Source: an uncultured Actinomycetes bacterium (GTDB lineage: Bacteria > Actinomycetota > Actinomycetes > S36-B12 > UBA5976). Taken from it: DNA of 7,227 nt. A model generated the notes under the pieces. The model ran no database searches, was not told the DNA's origin, and worked only from the letters and a program-made list of their open reading frames with translations. The stretch is from the NCBI GenBank assembly GCA_903925705.1, contig CAIYGJ010000084.1, forward strand, positions 1 to 7,227, in the 5' to 3' direction. Below are positions 1 through 6,378 of the stretch, one piece after another; positions within the stretch are counted from its first letter, which is position 1; each line of letters starts with the position of its first letter. The translations under genes and the position numbers were made by a program.

Positions 1-930
1 CGCTACGCCACCTATACCGGATCTGATCCGCGACAAGCCCCGGCTGCCTTAGCAACTGTTCCCTATGTCGAACAGATGTTTGGTGCATATCATGTCGCTG
101 GCGGACTTCGGGAGCTCGGACGAGCACTTTACGAGCGCGCAAGTTCTATCGGTGTGAAATTTGAATTTGGCTGCACAGTTGTGAATATCGCAACCGAACC
201 AAAAGTTTCAGGTGTAACACTTGAGGACGGTCGTTTCTTACCTGCTGACATTGTTGTGGCAAATTCCGATGCCGCTAATGTTTACCAACACTTGCTTAGC
301 CCATTAGCGCAACAGCGAACTAAGTCAGCCAAGAAGTCACTTGTCAAAGCAACGCCCTCACTCTCGGGATTTGTTATTTTGCAGGCTATGTCGGGAACTA
401 CCCCTGACTTCGAACATCACAACGTTTTCTTTCCAGAAAATTACGATGACGAGTTTGATTCCATTTTTGGAAGCGGTAAAAAAACTGCGCCTGTTGTGGA
501 CCCCACCATTTACATCTGCTCCCCTAATGACTCAAAAATGACACCACCAGGAAATGAATCTTGGTTCATGTTGATCAATGCGCCTCGTCATGACCCTGAT
601 AACGGTGTCGACTGGTCAAACGAAGAACTTAAAGACTCGTATACAAAACAAATTCTGACTGCGCTTTCAAGGCGAGGCATTGAAACAGGTAGCCGAGTCA
701 CTTGGCAGCAAACAGTTACCCCTGAAGATCTCGAACGAAATACTTTGGCACCAGGTGGCTCTATTTATGGCACATCAAGCAATGGCATGCGATCTGCATT
801 TCTTAGACCTGCGAATGTAACAAAAATTCCAAATCTCTATCTTGTTGGTGGCTCCTCGCACCCCGGCGGAGGTTTGCCACTAGTTGGAATGTCCGCTGAG
901 ATCGTTGCCAGTCATATCGGTCGCGCCTAA
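1..930 (+). CDS. CrtI/CrtD-type carotenoid desaturase, C-terminal part (5' partial)
   Basis: The reading frame is open from base 1 to the TAA at 928-930, so 309 residues are visible. CrtI-type enzymes usually have about 490-510 residues, so roughly 190 N-terminal residues, including the FAD dinucleotide-binding motif, lie outside the window. The opening RYATYTGSDPRQAPAAL and the following segment with AGGLRELGRAL match the middle of phytoene desaturase-family FAD oxidoreductases. The end has the family's C-terminal FAD-contacting signature, here YLVGGSSHPGGGLPLVG, at about residues 280-294. The HPGGGLP form differs from the TQPGVGVP form in the crtI at 2709-4241, so this is a distinct paralogue. 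It resembles the CrtD-like group (carotenoid 3,4-desaturases and related enzymes) more than a second phytoene desaturase, but the substrate cannot be read from the sequence. An internal ATG at 76 is not the start, because homology continues upstream. It ends 5 bp from the convergent gene at 936. Confidence 0.9.
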   Translation, partial: RYATYTGSDPRQAPAALATVPYVEQMFGAYHVAGGLRELGRALYERASSIGVKFEFGCTVVNIATEPKVSGVTLEDGRFLPADIVVANSDAANVYQHLLSPLAQQRTKSAKKSLVKATPSLSGFVILQAMSGTTPDFEHHNVFFPENYDDEFDSIFGSGKKTAPVVDPTIYICSPNDSKMTPPGNESWFMLINAPRHDPDNGVDWSNEELKDSYTKQILTALSRRGIETGSRVTWQQTVTPEDLERNTLAPGGSIYGTSSNGMRSAFLRPANVTKIPNLYLVGGSSHPGGGLPLVGMSAEIVASHIGRA

Positions 931-935
931 AACCC

Positions 936-1577
936 TTACCCTTTTAGATTTTTTCTAAATGCACGCATAAGTACGGCAAAGCTAAGCGCGCCTAAAATCA
1001 GCCAAACTTGAGATGCAATAGTTGCCAGCCGAGCGGTTTGTTCCGGAAGTAAGCCGCATGCAAATAGGAACATTACGCCAATTGCGACCCGAGTTGGTTT
1101 TTCCGCTGGAGTGATCATGCCAACTTCACGAAATCCAACCCCGCTAGCTTTCGCCCTCATGTATTCATGGATCAAGGCAATTGCAAAAGCTGGCACTGCA
1201 AATTCAATCGGCGCCCCTAAGGCGATCAAAATGATTCCAATTCCCACATCAACTAAGCGATCGACTATTCCATCTAGAAATGCGCCCCAAGAACTAGTTT
1301 TTGAAGTTCTAAGTGCAACAATTCCGTCAAAGCTATCGACCAGACCAACAGTTAACACAATGATGCTGGCTAGGAAATAGTTTCTATTTGCAGACCCAGC
1401 AAAGTAAATTGCGGCCAACATAAGCAAGGGTCCACAGGCAGTGATGAGATTGGGGTTGAATCGGGTTAGTGGCGTTGAAAGTGCAAATGAGATGCGAAGC
1501 CATGCCAGCACTATTCCGCTTGGACGCTTGGTGCCATGAAGCTGCGCCCACCTGACTAGATATTCTTCAAACGTCAT
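936..1577 (-). CDS. CDP-alcohol phosphatidyltransferase family membrane protein
   Basis: 213 residues, ATG start at 1577, TAA at 936-938. The enzyme should transfer a phosphatidyl (or similar) group from a CDP-linked donor to an alcohol at the membrane. The CDP-OH-P signature D-x2-D-G-x2-A-R-x8-G-x3-D-x3-D is present as D81, D84, G85, A88, G98, D102 and D106, so all four metal-binding aspartates are kept. The usual Arg after A88 is Leu89, with Arg shifted to 90. About five to six hydrophobic segments are visible, roughly residues 44-61, 67-80, 110-130, 165-178 and 186-205, as expected for this family. The stretch YMRAKASG (about 139-146) followed by ITPAEKPTR (about 154-162) recalls the corresponding loop of actinobacterial phosphatidylinositol-phosphate synthases, but the acceptor alcohol is not determined. 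It is convergent with the gene at 1-930 and divergent from the GGPP synthase across 61 bp. The family call is firm; the product is not. Confidence 0.88.
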   Translation of the reverse strand: MTFEEYLVRWAQLHGTKRPSGIVLAWLRISFALSTPLTRFNPNLITACGPLLMLAAIYFAGSANRNYFLASIIVLTVGLVDSFDGIVALRTSKTSSWGAFLDGIVDRLVDVGIGIILIALGAPIEFAVPAFAIALIHEYMRAKASGVGFREVGMITPAEKPTRVAIGVMFLFACGLLPEQTARLATIASQVWLILGALSFAVLMRAFRKNLKG

Positions 1578-1638
1578 CTACCTATTGTTCTACCTGACCA
1601 AAAGTGCAAGAAGTTCACCCAGCCAATAGCCTGAACTA
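1578..1638. promoter_or_regulatory. Divergent 61-bp intergenic region with a leaderless-type -10 for the GGPP synthase
   Basis: On the plus strand, TAGCCT at 1627-1632 fits the TANNNT form of a -10 element and is followed by 6 nt before the GTG start at 1639, which would place transcription initiation at or next to the start codon. No GGAGG-like sequence precedes the GTG. A -35 is not convincing: GTGCAA at 1604-1609, with a 17-bp spacer, matches TTGACA at only three positions. On the minus strand, AACAAT ends 6 nt before the ATG at 1577 and could serve the phosphatidyltransferase, but it is weak, as is the nearby AGGTAG as a ribosome-binding site. The call rests on spacing and hexamer match alone. 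Confidence 0.4.
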
Positions 1639-2706
1639 GTGGGTATTAATCCGTTAGACGCAAACGGGCTTCGGGAGCGCATTCAAACAAGTCTTGATGC
1701 CTTTGTGTCTGATCACAGACCTCTAATGTTGGGAGTCTCCCCCGATACCTTGCCCCTGATTGAATCTCTCGAGGGACTGCTAGTTGGCGGAAAGCGACTG
1801 CGCCCAGCTTTTGCATACTGGGGATTTCTTGCCGCCGGCGGACAGGACACAGACGAAGTATTACGAGCCTGTGCGAGCTTGGAATTTTTGCAGGCCTGTG
1901 CCTTGATTCATGACGATGTTATGGATGCAAGTGATACTCGCAGGGGTCAGCCAGCAATTCATAAGCAGTTTGAGACTCGACATGCAGTGAATATGTGGAA
2001 GGGTTCAGCGAAACTTTTTGGTGAAGGTGCCGCGATCCTCGTCGGAGATTTGGCATTGTCATGGGCTGACGAGATGTTGCTGACCAGCGGTCTTGCAAAT
2101 GACCAACTGCTCCGCGCAAAAACTATTTACGACATCATGAGAACTGAACTAATGAGTGGACAATATCTTGACTTACTGGAGCAAGTTCGCGGAGAGATTA
2201 CTCATGAACGTGCTGAAACTGTAATCAGATTCAAAAGTGCAAAATACACCATTGAACGACCGCTGCACTTAGGCGCCGCAATCGCAGGTGGCACACCAGA
2301 GCTAACCAAAATTTTGAGTGATTATGGTTTGGCGCTAGGTGAGGCATTTCAACTGCGCGATGATTTACTTGGAGTTTTTGGGGATAGTTCAATTACTGGA
2401 AAACCCACAGGTGATGATTTACGTGAAGGTAAGCAAACCATGCTAATTGCATTTGCAAATGGAAATGCCAGTGCATCCGACAGGAAGTATCTATTCGACA
2501 ATTTAGGGAACGCGGCCCTAACGATTGAAGAGATTTCCAAGCTCCAAAGTGTCCTGATAAGTTGCGGGGCGCAAGATTTCGTAGAGAATCGAATTACTAG
2601 TTATTTAGATGTCGCTTTGGAATCTCTTGATGCACTTTCAGAAAATCCTGAAGCCAAAGCGGCCTTAGTTGAACTTGCAATTCTCGCTACCAAACGATCG
2701 GCATAG
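1639..2706 (+). CDS. crtE: Geranylgeranyl diphosphate synthase (trans-prenyl diphosphate synthase)
   Basis: 355 residues from a GTG start to the TAG at 2704-2706. It adds isopentenyl diphosphate to allylic diphosphates to make GGPP, the precursor for CrtB in this cluster. Motifs appear in family order: GKRLRP at 51-56 (diphosphate binding), the first aspartate-rich motif DDVMD at 92-96 followed by RRG, GQYLD at 174-178, K202/Y203/T204, and the second aspartate-rich motif DDLLGVFGD at 241-249 followed by GKPTGDDLREGKQT. The residues 5 and 4 before the first aspartate (C87, A88) are small, consistent with a product longer than C15. This layout matches actinobacterial IdsA-type GGPP synthases more than the Pantoea CrtE type, which has an insertion in the first motif, so idsA is an equally good name. 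Length is normal. The GTG has a -10-like hexamer 6 nt upstream and no Shine-Dalgarno. crtI follows after 2 bp, indicating one operon. Confidence 0.93.
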   Translation: MGINPLDANGLRERIQTSLDAFVSDHRPLMLGVSPDTLPLIESLEGLLVGGKRLRPAFAYWGFLAAGGQDTDEVLRACASLEFLQACALIHDDVMDASDTRRGQPAIHKQFETRHAVNMWKGSAKLFGEGAAILVGDLALSWADEMLLTSGLANDQLLRAKTIYDIMRTELMSGQYLDLLEQVRGEITHERAETVIRFKSAKYTIERPLHLGAAIAGGTPELTKILSDYGLALGEAFQLRDDLLGVFGDSSITGKPTGDDLREGKQTMLIAFANGNASASDRKYLFDNLGNAALTIEEISKLQSVLISCGAQDFVENRITSYLDVALESLDALSENPEAKAALVELAILATKRSA

Positions 2707-2708
2707 AC

Positions 2709-4241
2709 ATGAGTAATTTCTCAAGATGGATTCCAGGCTCTCCTAGGACCGTTTCTGGAAAGACTGATGACGTAATAATCGTTGGCGCAGGACTCGCTGG
2801 ATTATCTGCTGCCATGCGCTTAGCCGGTGCTGGCCGTAACGTCACAGTCCTAGAGCGCGAAAGCATTCCAGGCGGACGCGCTGGGCGTATTAGTGATCGT
2901 GGTTTTGAATTTGATACTGGCCCAACCGTTTTGACAATGCCAGATTTGATTGCCGATGCATTCGACTGCCTTGGCGAGAATATGAACGATTGGCTGACCC
3001 TAGAACCAGTTGCACCTCTTTACCGAGCCTTCTATCAAGATGGCAGCGTATTGGACGTACATTCCGATACCACGGCAATGGCCGCTGAGATTGAAAAAGT
3101 AATTGGTGCTAGCGAGGCAGACGGCTACTTAAAGTATGTGGATTTTGTAACCGATCTATACAAGTACGAAATGAAAAACTTTATTGATCGCAACATTGAC
3201 TCTCCCCTAGATCTTTTATCCATGGACTTAGTGCGACTCATAAAACTTGGAGGCTTTAGAAAACTGGCTCCAAAAGTTGGTCAGTACCTCAAGGATGATC
3301 GAACTCAGCGAGTGTTTTCGTTTCAATCGATGTACGCCGGACTATCGCCCTATGACGCTCTAGCAATTTACGCAGTAATTGCATACATGGATTCAGTCGC
3401 TGGAGTTTTTGCACCAAAGGGCGGAATGCATGCTCTGCCGGTAGCTATGGCTAATGCCGCTGCTAAGCATGGGGTTACATTTAAGTACGACACCGAAGTA
3501 ACAAAAGTTCGGATGAACGGCAATCGCGCCACTGGCGTAGAAACCAGTACTGGAGAGTTCTACGCTGCTGACGTTGTGGTGCTAAACCCTGATCTACCTG
3601 TTGCTTACCGTGACCTCTTAGGTAAAGAACCGTGGAGCGTGAAGCGACTTAAGTACTCACCATCTTGCTACTTACTTCTGGCTGGCTCTACTGCAAAATA
3701 TGACCACATCGCACATCACAACATTCACTTTGGCCATAGTTGGGCTGGAGTCTTTGAAGAATTGATCGATAAGAAACAACTCATGTCTGATCCCAGTGTG
3801 CTGGTCACGAATCCAACGTTTAGTGATCCTGGATTAGCCCCAGATGGAAAACAGGTCTATTACGTTCTGTTTCCAACTCCAAATCTTGACGCTGATATTG
3901 ACTGGAAAAAACAAGCTCCTGCATATCGAGATCACGCGATTGAAACTTTGCAGGCCCGTGGATATACCGGCTTCGGGGATTCCATAGAGGTCGAGCACAT
4001 CACAACACCGCAGGATTGGTCAGATCGTGGCATGGAACGAGGCGCACCATTTGCTGCCGCTCATTCATTCCTTCAGACCGGGCCATTTAGACCAGGAAAC
4101 ATGTTTGGCGAGAATGTTGTGTTTACCGGATCAGGCACCCAACCAGGTGTGGGAGTTCCGATGGTATTGGTTTCTGGCAGATTGGCCGCTGAACGCATTA
4201 CCGGTCCAGACAAGTCTTATGTATCGCGTGCGCGACGTTAA
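2709..4241 (+). CDS. crtI: Phytoene desaturase (phytoene dehydrogenase) CrtI
   Basis: 510 residues, ATG at 2709, TAA at 4239-4241. An FAD-dependent, membrane-associated enzyme expected to desaturate phytoene stepwise towards lycopene. The N-terminal dinucleotide-binding fold has G26, G28 and G31 of GxGxxG with acidic E49 at the end of the second strand, then GGRAG at 55-59 and the FDTGPTVLTMP segment at about 69-79, all hallmarks of the CrtI family. GVFAPKGGMHALP (about residues 235-247) is the usual central signature. The C-terminal FAD-contacting motif GSGTQPGVGVPMVLVSGRLAAERI lies at about 473-496. Full length with no break. About 20 polar residues precede the first beta strand, slightly longer than many relatives. 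The start is 2 bp after the crtE stop with no separate promoter or clear Shine-Dalgarno, so translation is probably coupled to crtE. The exact number of desaturation steps cannot be inferred. Confidence 0.93.
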   Translation: MSNFSRWIPGSPRTVSGKTDDVIIVGAGLAGLSAAMRLAGAGRNVTVLERESIPGGRAGRISDRGFEFDTGPTVLTMPDLIADAFDCLGENMNDWLTLEPVAPLYRAFYQDGSVLDVHSDTTAMAAEIEKVIGASEADGYLKYVDFVTDLYKYEMKNFIDRNIDSPLDLLSMDLVRLIKLGGFRKLAPKVGQYLKDDRTQRVFSFQSMYAGLSPYDALAIYAVIAYMDSVAGVFAPKGGMHALPVAMANAAAKHGVTFKYDTEVTKVRMNGNRATGVETSTGEFYAADVVVLNPDLPVAYRDLLGKEPWSVKRLKYSPSCYLLLAGSTAKYDHIAHHNIHFGHSWAGVFEELIDKKQLMSDPSVLVTNPTFSDPGLAPDGKQVYYVLFPTPNLDADIDWKKQAPAYRDHAIETLQARGYTGFGDSIEVEHITTPQDWSDRGMERGAPFAAAHSFLQTGPFRPGNMFGENVVFTGSGTQPGVGVPMVLVSGRLAAERITGPDKSYVSRARR

Positions 4242-4259
4242 GGCGCGTATTCTGAAGTA
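4242..4259 (+). promoter_or_regulatory. -10-like hexamer for a leaderless mannosyltransferase transcript
   Basis: The 18-bp gap after crtI contains TATTCT at 4248-4253 (five of six matches to TATAAT), 6 nt before the ATG at 4260. No Shine-Dalgarno is present. This is the same geometry as upstream of the GGPP synthase and close to that of crtB. It suggests that the mannosyltransferase may have its own leaderless transcript in addition to read-through from crtE-crtI. No -35 was identified. Confidence 0.4.
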
Positions 4260-5795
4260 ATGTTAAATCGCCGGATATCAGCAGATCCTGGCTGGTTTGG
4301 GCTCTATGCCTTACCCGGATTTCTTGGTTCGCTGTTCATGGCGGTTGGCGCACTCGGCGTTGGCTGGTTTCCCTTATCGGCCGATATCCTGCAGTGGAAA
4401 TTTATCGACTTTGTCCAAACTGAAACTATTGGTCTGGCGCTCACTCGCTCTTTTGTAGTTGTCGGAGCTGCCCTCATACTTCAAGCCTGGCTAGTAGTTG
4501 GCATTGATGCACTCCACGGAAAAATCCTGCGGATAGAGACAATATATTTCTCGTTAGCAGCTTGGCTACTTCCGCTACTTGCAGCACCGCCACTCTTTAG
4601 TCGAGATGTCTATTCCTATTACATGCAAGGCAAGATGCAACTTGCTGGACATAACCCGTATGAATCTGGCGTATCAGTAGTTCCTGGATGGTTTCAAAGT
4701 GGAGTTGATCCGTTATGGGGAGATGCTCCAACTCCATACGGTCCAGTTTTCCTTTTGATTGAACGAGGGGTTGCGGCAATTAGCCAAGACTCGTCCCTAC
4801 TTGCTTCGTACTTATTCCGGCTAATCTCAATTGTCGGCGTGATTTTTATCTGCCTAAGCATTCCTTACTTGGCTAAGGCTCATGGTGTAAATCCGATTTC
4901 TACAGCGTGGGTTGGCGTTATGAATCCACTGGTACTAATGCACTTTGTGGCTGGATCACATAACGATTCATTAATGGTTGGCTTCGTCTGCATCGCAATG
5001 ATGATTGCATTACGTGGACATTTCGTTCTTGGTGTAATCGTTGCAACACTTGCACTGGGCATCAAACCAGTTGCGATTGTCTTACTTCCATTCCTGGCTC
5101 TCATCGCTGCCGGCAGCGGCGCAAGCTTAATTAAGAGAACGAAGTATGCAGCCATTGCCGGAATAATTGGCCTAACTACTCTCTTCATAACTTCTGCGTT
5201 AGCAGAAACTGGGCCCTTCGGTTGGATTGGATCATTGTCTACCCCAGGCACAGTTAAAAGTTGGCTCTCCCCTACAACCGCGATTGGAATGCTAGTTGGC
5301 GAACTCCTTCGTCTTATGGGACTTGGGAATGTAGTTGATACCTCAGTTGGCGTAACCCGTTTGATCGGATCAATACTCTTGGCGATCGTCCTTGTTATGT
5401 TGATAATTCGCCCAGCCGGAAGAAGTGCAACCCGTGGGGTGGCTCTTTCGTTTGTCGCCCTAGTAGTTCTTGGGCCTGTAGTACAGCCTTGGTACTTACT
5501 TTGGTCTATCCCATTGTTGGCAGTTACTGGTCTCAGTCATCGGCAACTTCGAATTATGGTGCTCGTGATCGCTGCTTTTACCATCCATGGGATTGCAAAT
5601 TCGAGTGCGACCGCCGATACGTTTCTTGAATTAAGTGACGGAATTGCCATGGTCTTGGCTGGCATAACTCTGGGACTGGCAATGCTCGCATCAACTGCTG
5701 AGCGTTCGCTGATTTTAGGCGACAGCACCGAACAAGATATGTTGCCTACAACTATTGCTGAAGTGGAACAAGCACGAGATCGAGAATTGGTTTAA
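4260..5795 (+). CDS. Polyprenol-phosphomannose-dependent alpha-1,6-mannosyltransferase (MptA/MptB family)
   Basis: 511 residues, ATG at 4260, TAA at 5793-5795. A GT-C fold integral membrane enzyme. Family members take mannose from polyprenyl-phosphomannose on the outer face of the membrane and extend the alpha-1,6-mannan core of lipomannan/lipoarabinomannan-type glycolipids. About 11-13 hydrophobic segments span the protein, beginning near residues 12-37, 59-85 and 95-113. The first large external loop has PLFSRDVYSYYMQGK (111-125) with the predicted catalytic D116, then HNPYESG and TPYGP (158-162). Further family signatures are GSHND (232-236), IKP (268-270), GWIGSLSTPG...SWLSPTTAIG (321-343) and VQPWYLLW (408-415). 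The last ~30 residues form a polar, acidic cytoplasmic-type tail. MptA and MptB are hard to separate by eye; proximity to a GGPP synthase gene resembles the idsA2-mptA (Rv2173-Rv2174) pair and slightly favours MptA. It is 8 bp from the convergent gene at 5804. Confidence 0.9.
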   Translation: MLNRRISADPGWFGLYALPGFLGSLFMAVGALGVGWFPLSADILQWKFIDFVQTETIGLALTRSFVVVGAALILQAWLVVGIDALHGKILRIETIYFSLAAWLLPLLAAPPLFSRDVYSYYMQGKMQLAGHNPYESGVSVVPGWFQSGVDPLWGDAPTPYGPVFLLIERGVAAISQDSSLLASYLFRLISIVGVIFICLSIPYLAKAHGVNPISTAWVGVMNPLVLMHFVAGSHNDSLMVGFVCIAMMIALRGHFVLGVIVATLALGIKPVAIVLLPFLALIAAGSGASLIKRTKYAAIAGIIGLTTLFITSALAETGPFGWIGSLSTPGTVKSWLSPTTAIGMLVGELLRLMGLGNVVDTSVGVTRLIGSILLAIVLVMLIIRPAGRSATRGVALSFVALVVLGPVVQPWYLLWSIPLLAVTGLSHRQLRIMVLVIAAFTIHGIANSSATADTFLELSDGIAMVLAGITLGLAMLASTAERSLILGDSTEQDMLPTTIAEVEQARDRELV

Positions 5796-5803
5796 CGTCT
5801 GAA

Positions 5804-6355
5804 CTAGCCCTGCGAGAGTTCCGATATGTCTGGGAAGGATCCGACTGAGTCACAGACCAAAACCACTGCAGAGCTTTCTTGGCAGGCTAACTCTAGAACC
5901 TCTGCAATTACTTGAGCATCGCTCGGTGAGGCCTTCATCAAGTCTTGCCAGCCAGACCAAGCCAAGCAAGTAGTTCCTGCGGAGTCGCCAGCAGGCAATA
6001 TCGCATCAACTAGCTCAGCAAGAGTACGGCCAACTAAATGAGAATTAGAAGTTTGATTTGCAGCAAAGTCAACGAAATCTTGGATTGATTCAATGCCCGA
6101 GGTGTCAAGCCACATGCCAATCCAGGTAGCTAAAGTCGTTTCACCCTTGAATCCAGATTCGGTAAAATTAACTTTCCAGCGCATGACGCCACTTAATCTG
6201 TTTGCTTTCAACATTGCAGCAAGTAGACCTGGGTTTGGGGCAGCCACTAAATTCCTAACCGATGCTTCACACAACTTGTGCTGTAGCAACCATACGCGCC
6301 ACCCGTGATTTTCTCGAATTCTGGCCAAACTACGGGTTGATGATTCGAGGATCAA
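5804..6355 (-). CDS. Unrecognised 183-residue protein, divergent from crtB
   Basis: I do not recognise this protein. The frame runs from a TTG at 6355 to a TAG at 5804-5806. An in-frame TAA lies about 20 bp upstream of that TTG, so a longer start is excluded; TTG at 6328 (giving MARIRENHGW) is the main alternative. It has no signal peptide and no evident membrane segment. The N-terminal half is basic and looks helical (RVWLLQHKLCEASVRNLVAAPNPGLLAAML read in parts, residues 20-49). The middle carries Trp-containing stretches, and the C-terminal third is more acidic, with a hydrophobic strand AVVLVCDSVGSF at about 163-174. Four cysteines are scattered without a metal-binding spacing. It fills the gap exactly between the mannosyltransferase (8 bp) and crtB (23 bp, divergent), which supports a real gene, and no other frame there looks better. 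It may be specific to this lineage; any role in carotenoid or envelope metabolism would rest on position only. Confidence 0.6.
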   Translation of the reverse strand: MILESSTRSLARIRENHGWRVWLLQHKLCEASVRNLVAAPNPGLLAAMLKANRLSGVMRWKVNFTESGFKGETTLATWIGMWLDTSGIESIQDFVDFAANQTSNSHLVGRTLAELVDAILPAGDSAGTTCLAWSGWQDLMKASPSDAQVIAEVLELACQESSAVVLVCDSVGSFPDISELSQG

Positions 6356-6378
6356 CTTAATTGCATATAGTTACGTCT
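6356..6378. promoter_or_regulatory. 23-bp divergent promoter region, leaderless-type -10 for crtB
   Basis: TATAGT at 6366-6371 matches TATAAT at five of six positions and stands 7 nt before the GTG start of crtB at 6379, the spacing expected for a leaderless mRNA. No Shine-Dalgarno exists in either direction. On the minus strand the overlapping TATATG (6369-6364) lies 8 nt before the TTG at 6355 and may serve the divergent gene, more weakly. If both are used, the two -10 elements overlap by 4 bp and RNA polymerase could occupy only one at a time. No acceptable -35 was found: TTGATG at 6337-6342 would need a 23-bp spacer. Confidence 0.45.

Noticed and set aside
943..959. Perfect 6-bp inverted repeat TTTAGA/TCTAAA with a 5-nt T loop, near the convergent gene ends
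   Set aside because: The stem is entirely A/T-rich apart from one pair, lies inside the 3' coding end of the phosphatidyltransferase, and no T-tract follows it on either strand. It does not qualify as an intrinsic terminator.
1111..1380. 89-residue plus-strand frame within the phosphatidyltransferase gene
   Set aside because: It is the antisense of the catalytic signature region; its low-complexity Ile/Pro/Ser-rich composition is typical of a shadow frame.
4880..5251. 123-residue open frame on the minus strand within the mannosyltransferase gene
   Set aside because: The plus-strand frame has all MptA/MptB motifs across this region; the opposite frame has no recognisable domain and is a shadow.
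5796..5803. Terminator between the convergent mannosyltransferase and unknown gene
   Set aside because: Only 8 bp separate the stops, and no stem with a T-tract is visible around them on either strand.
6093..6308. 71-residue plus-strand frame within the unrecognised minus-strand gene, considered as the real gene instead
   Set aside because: It leaves most of the region unexplained, shows no motif, and has no promoter or ribosome-binding site; the 183-residue minus-strand frame spans the whole gap between neighbours.
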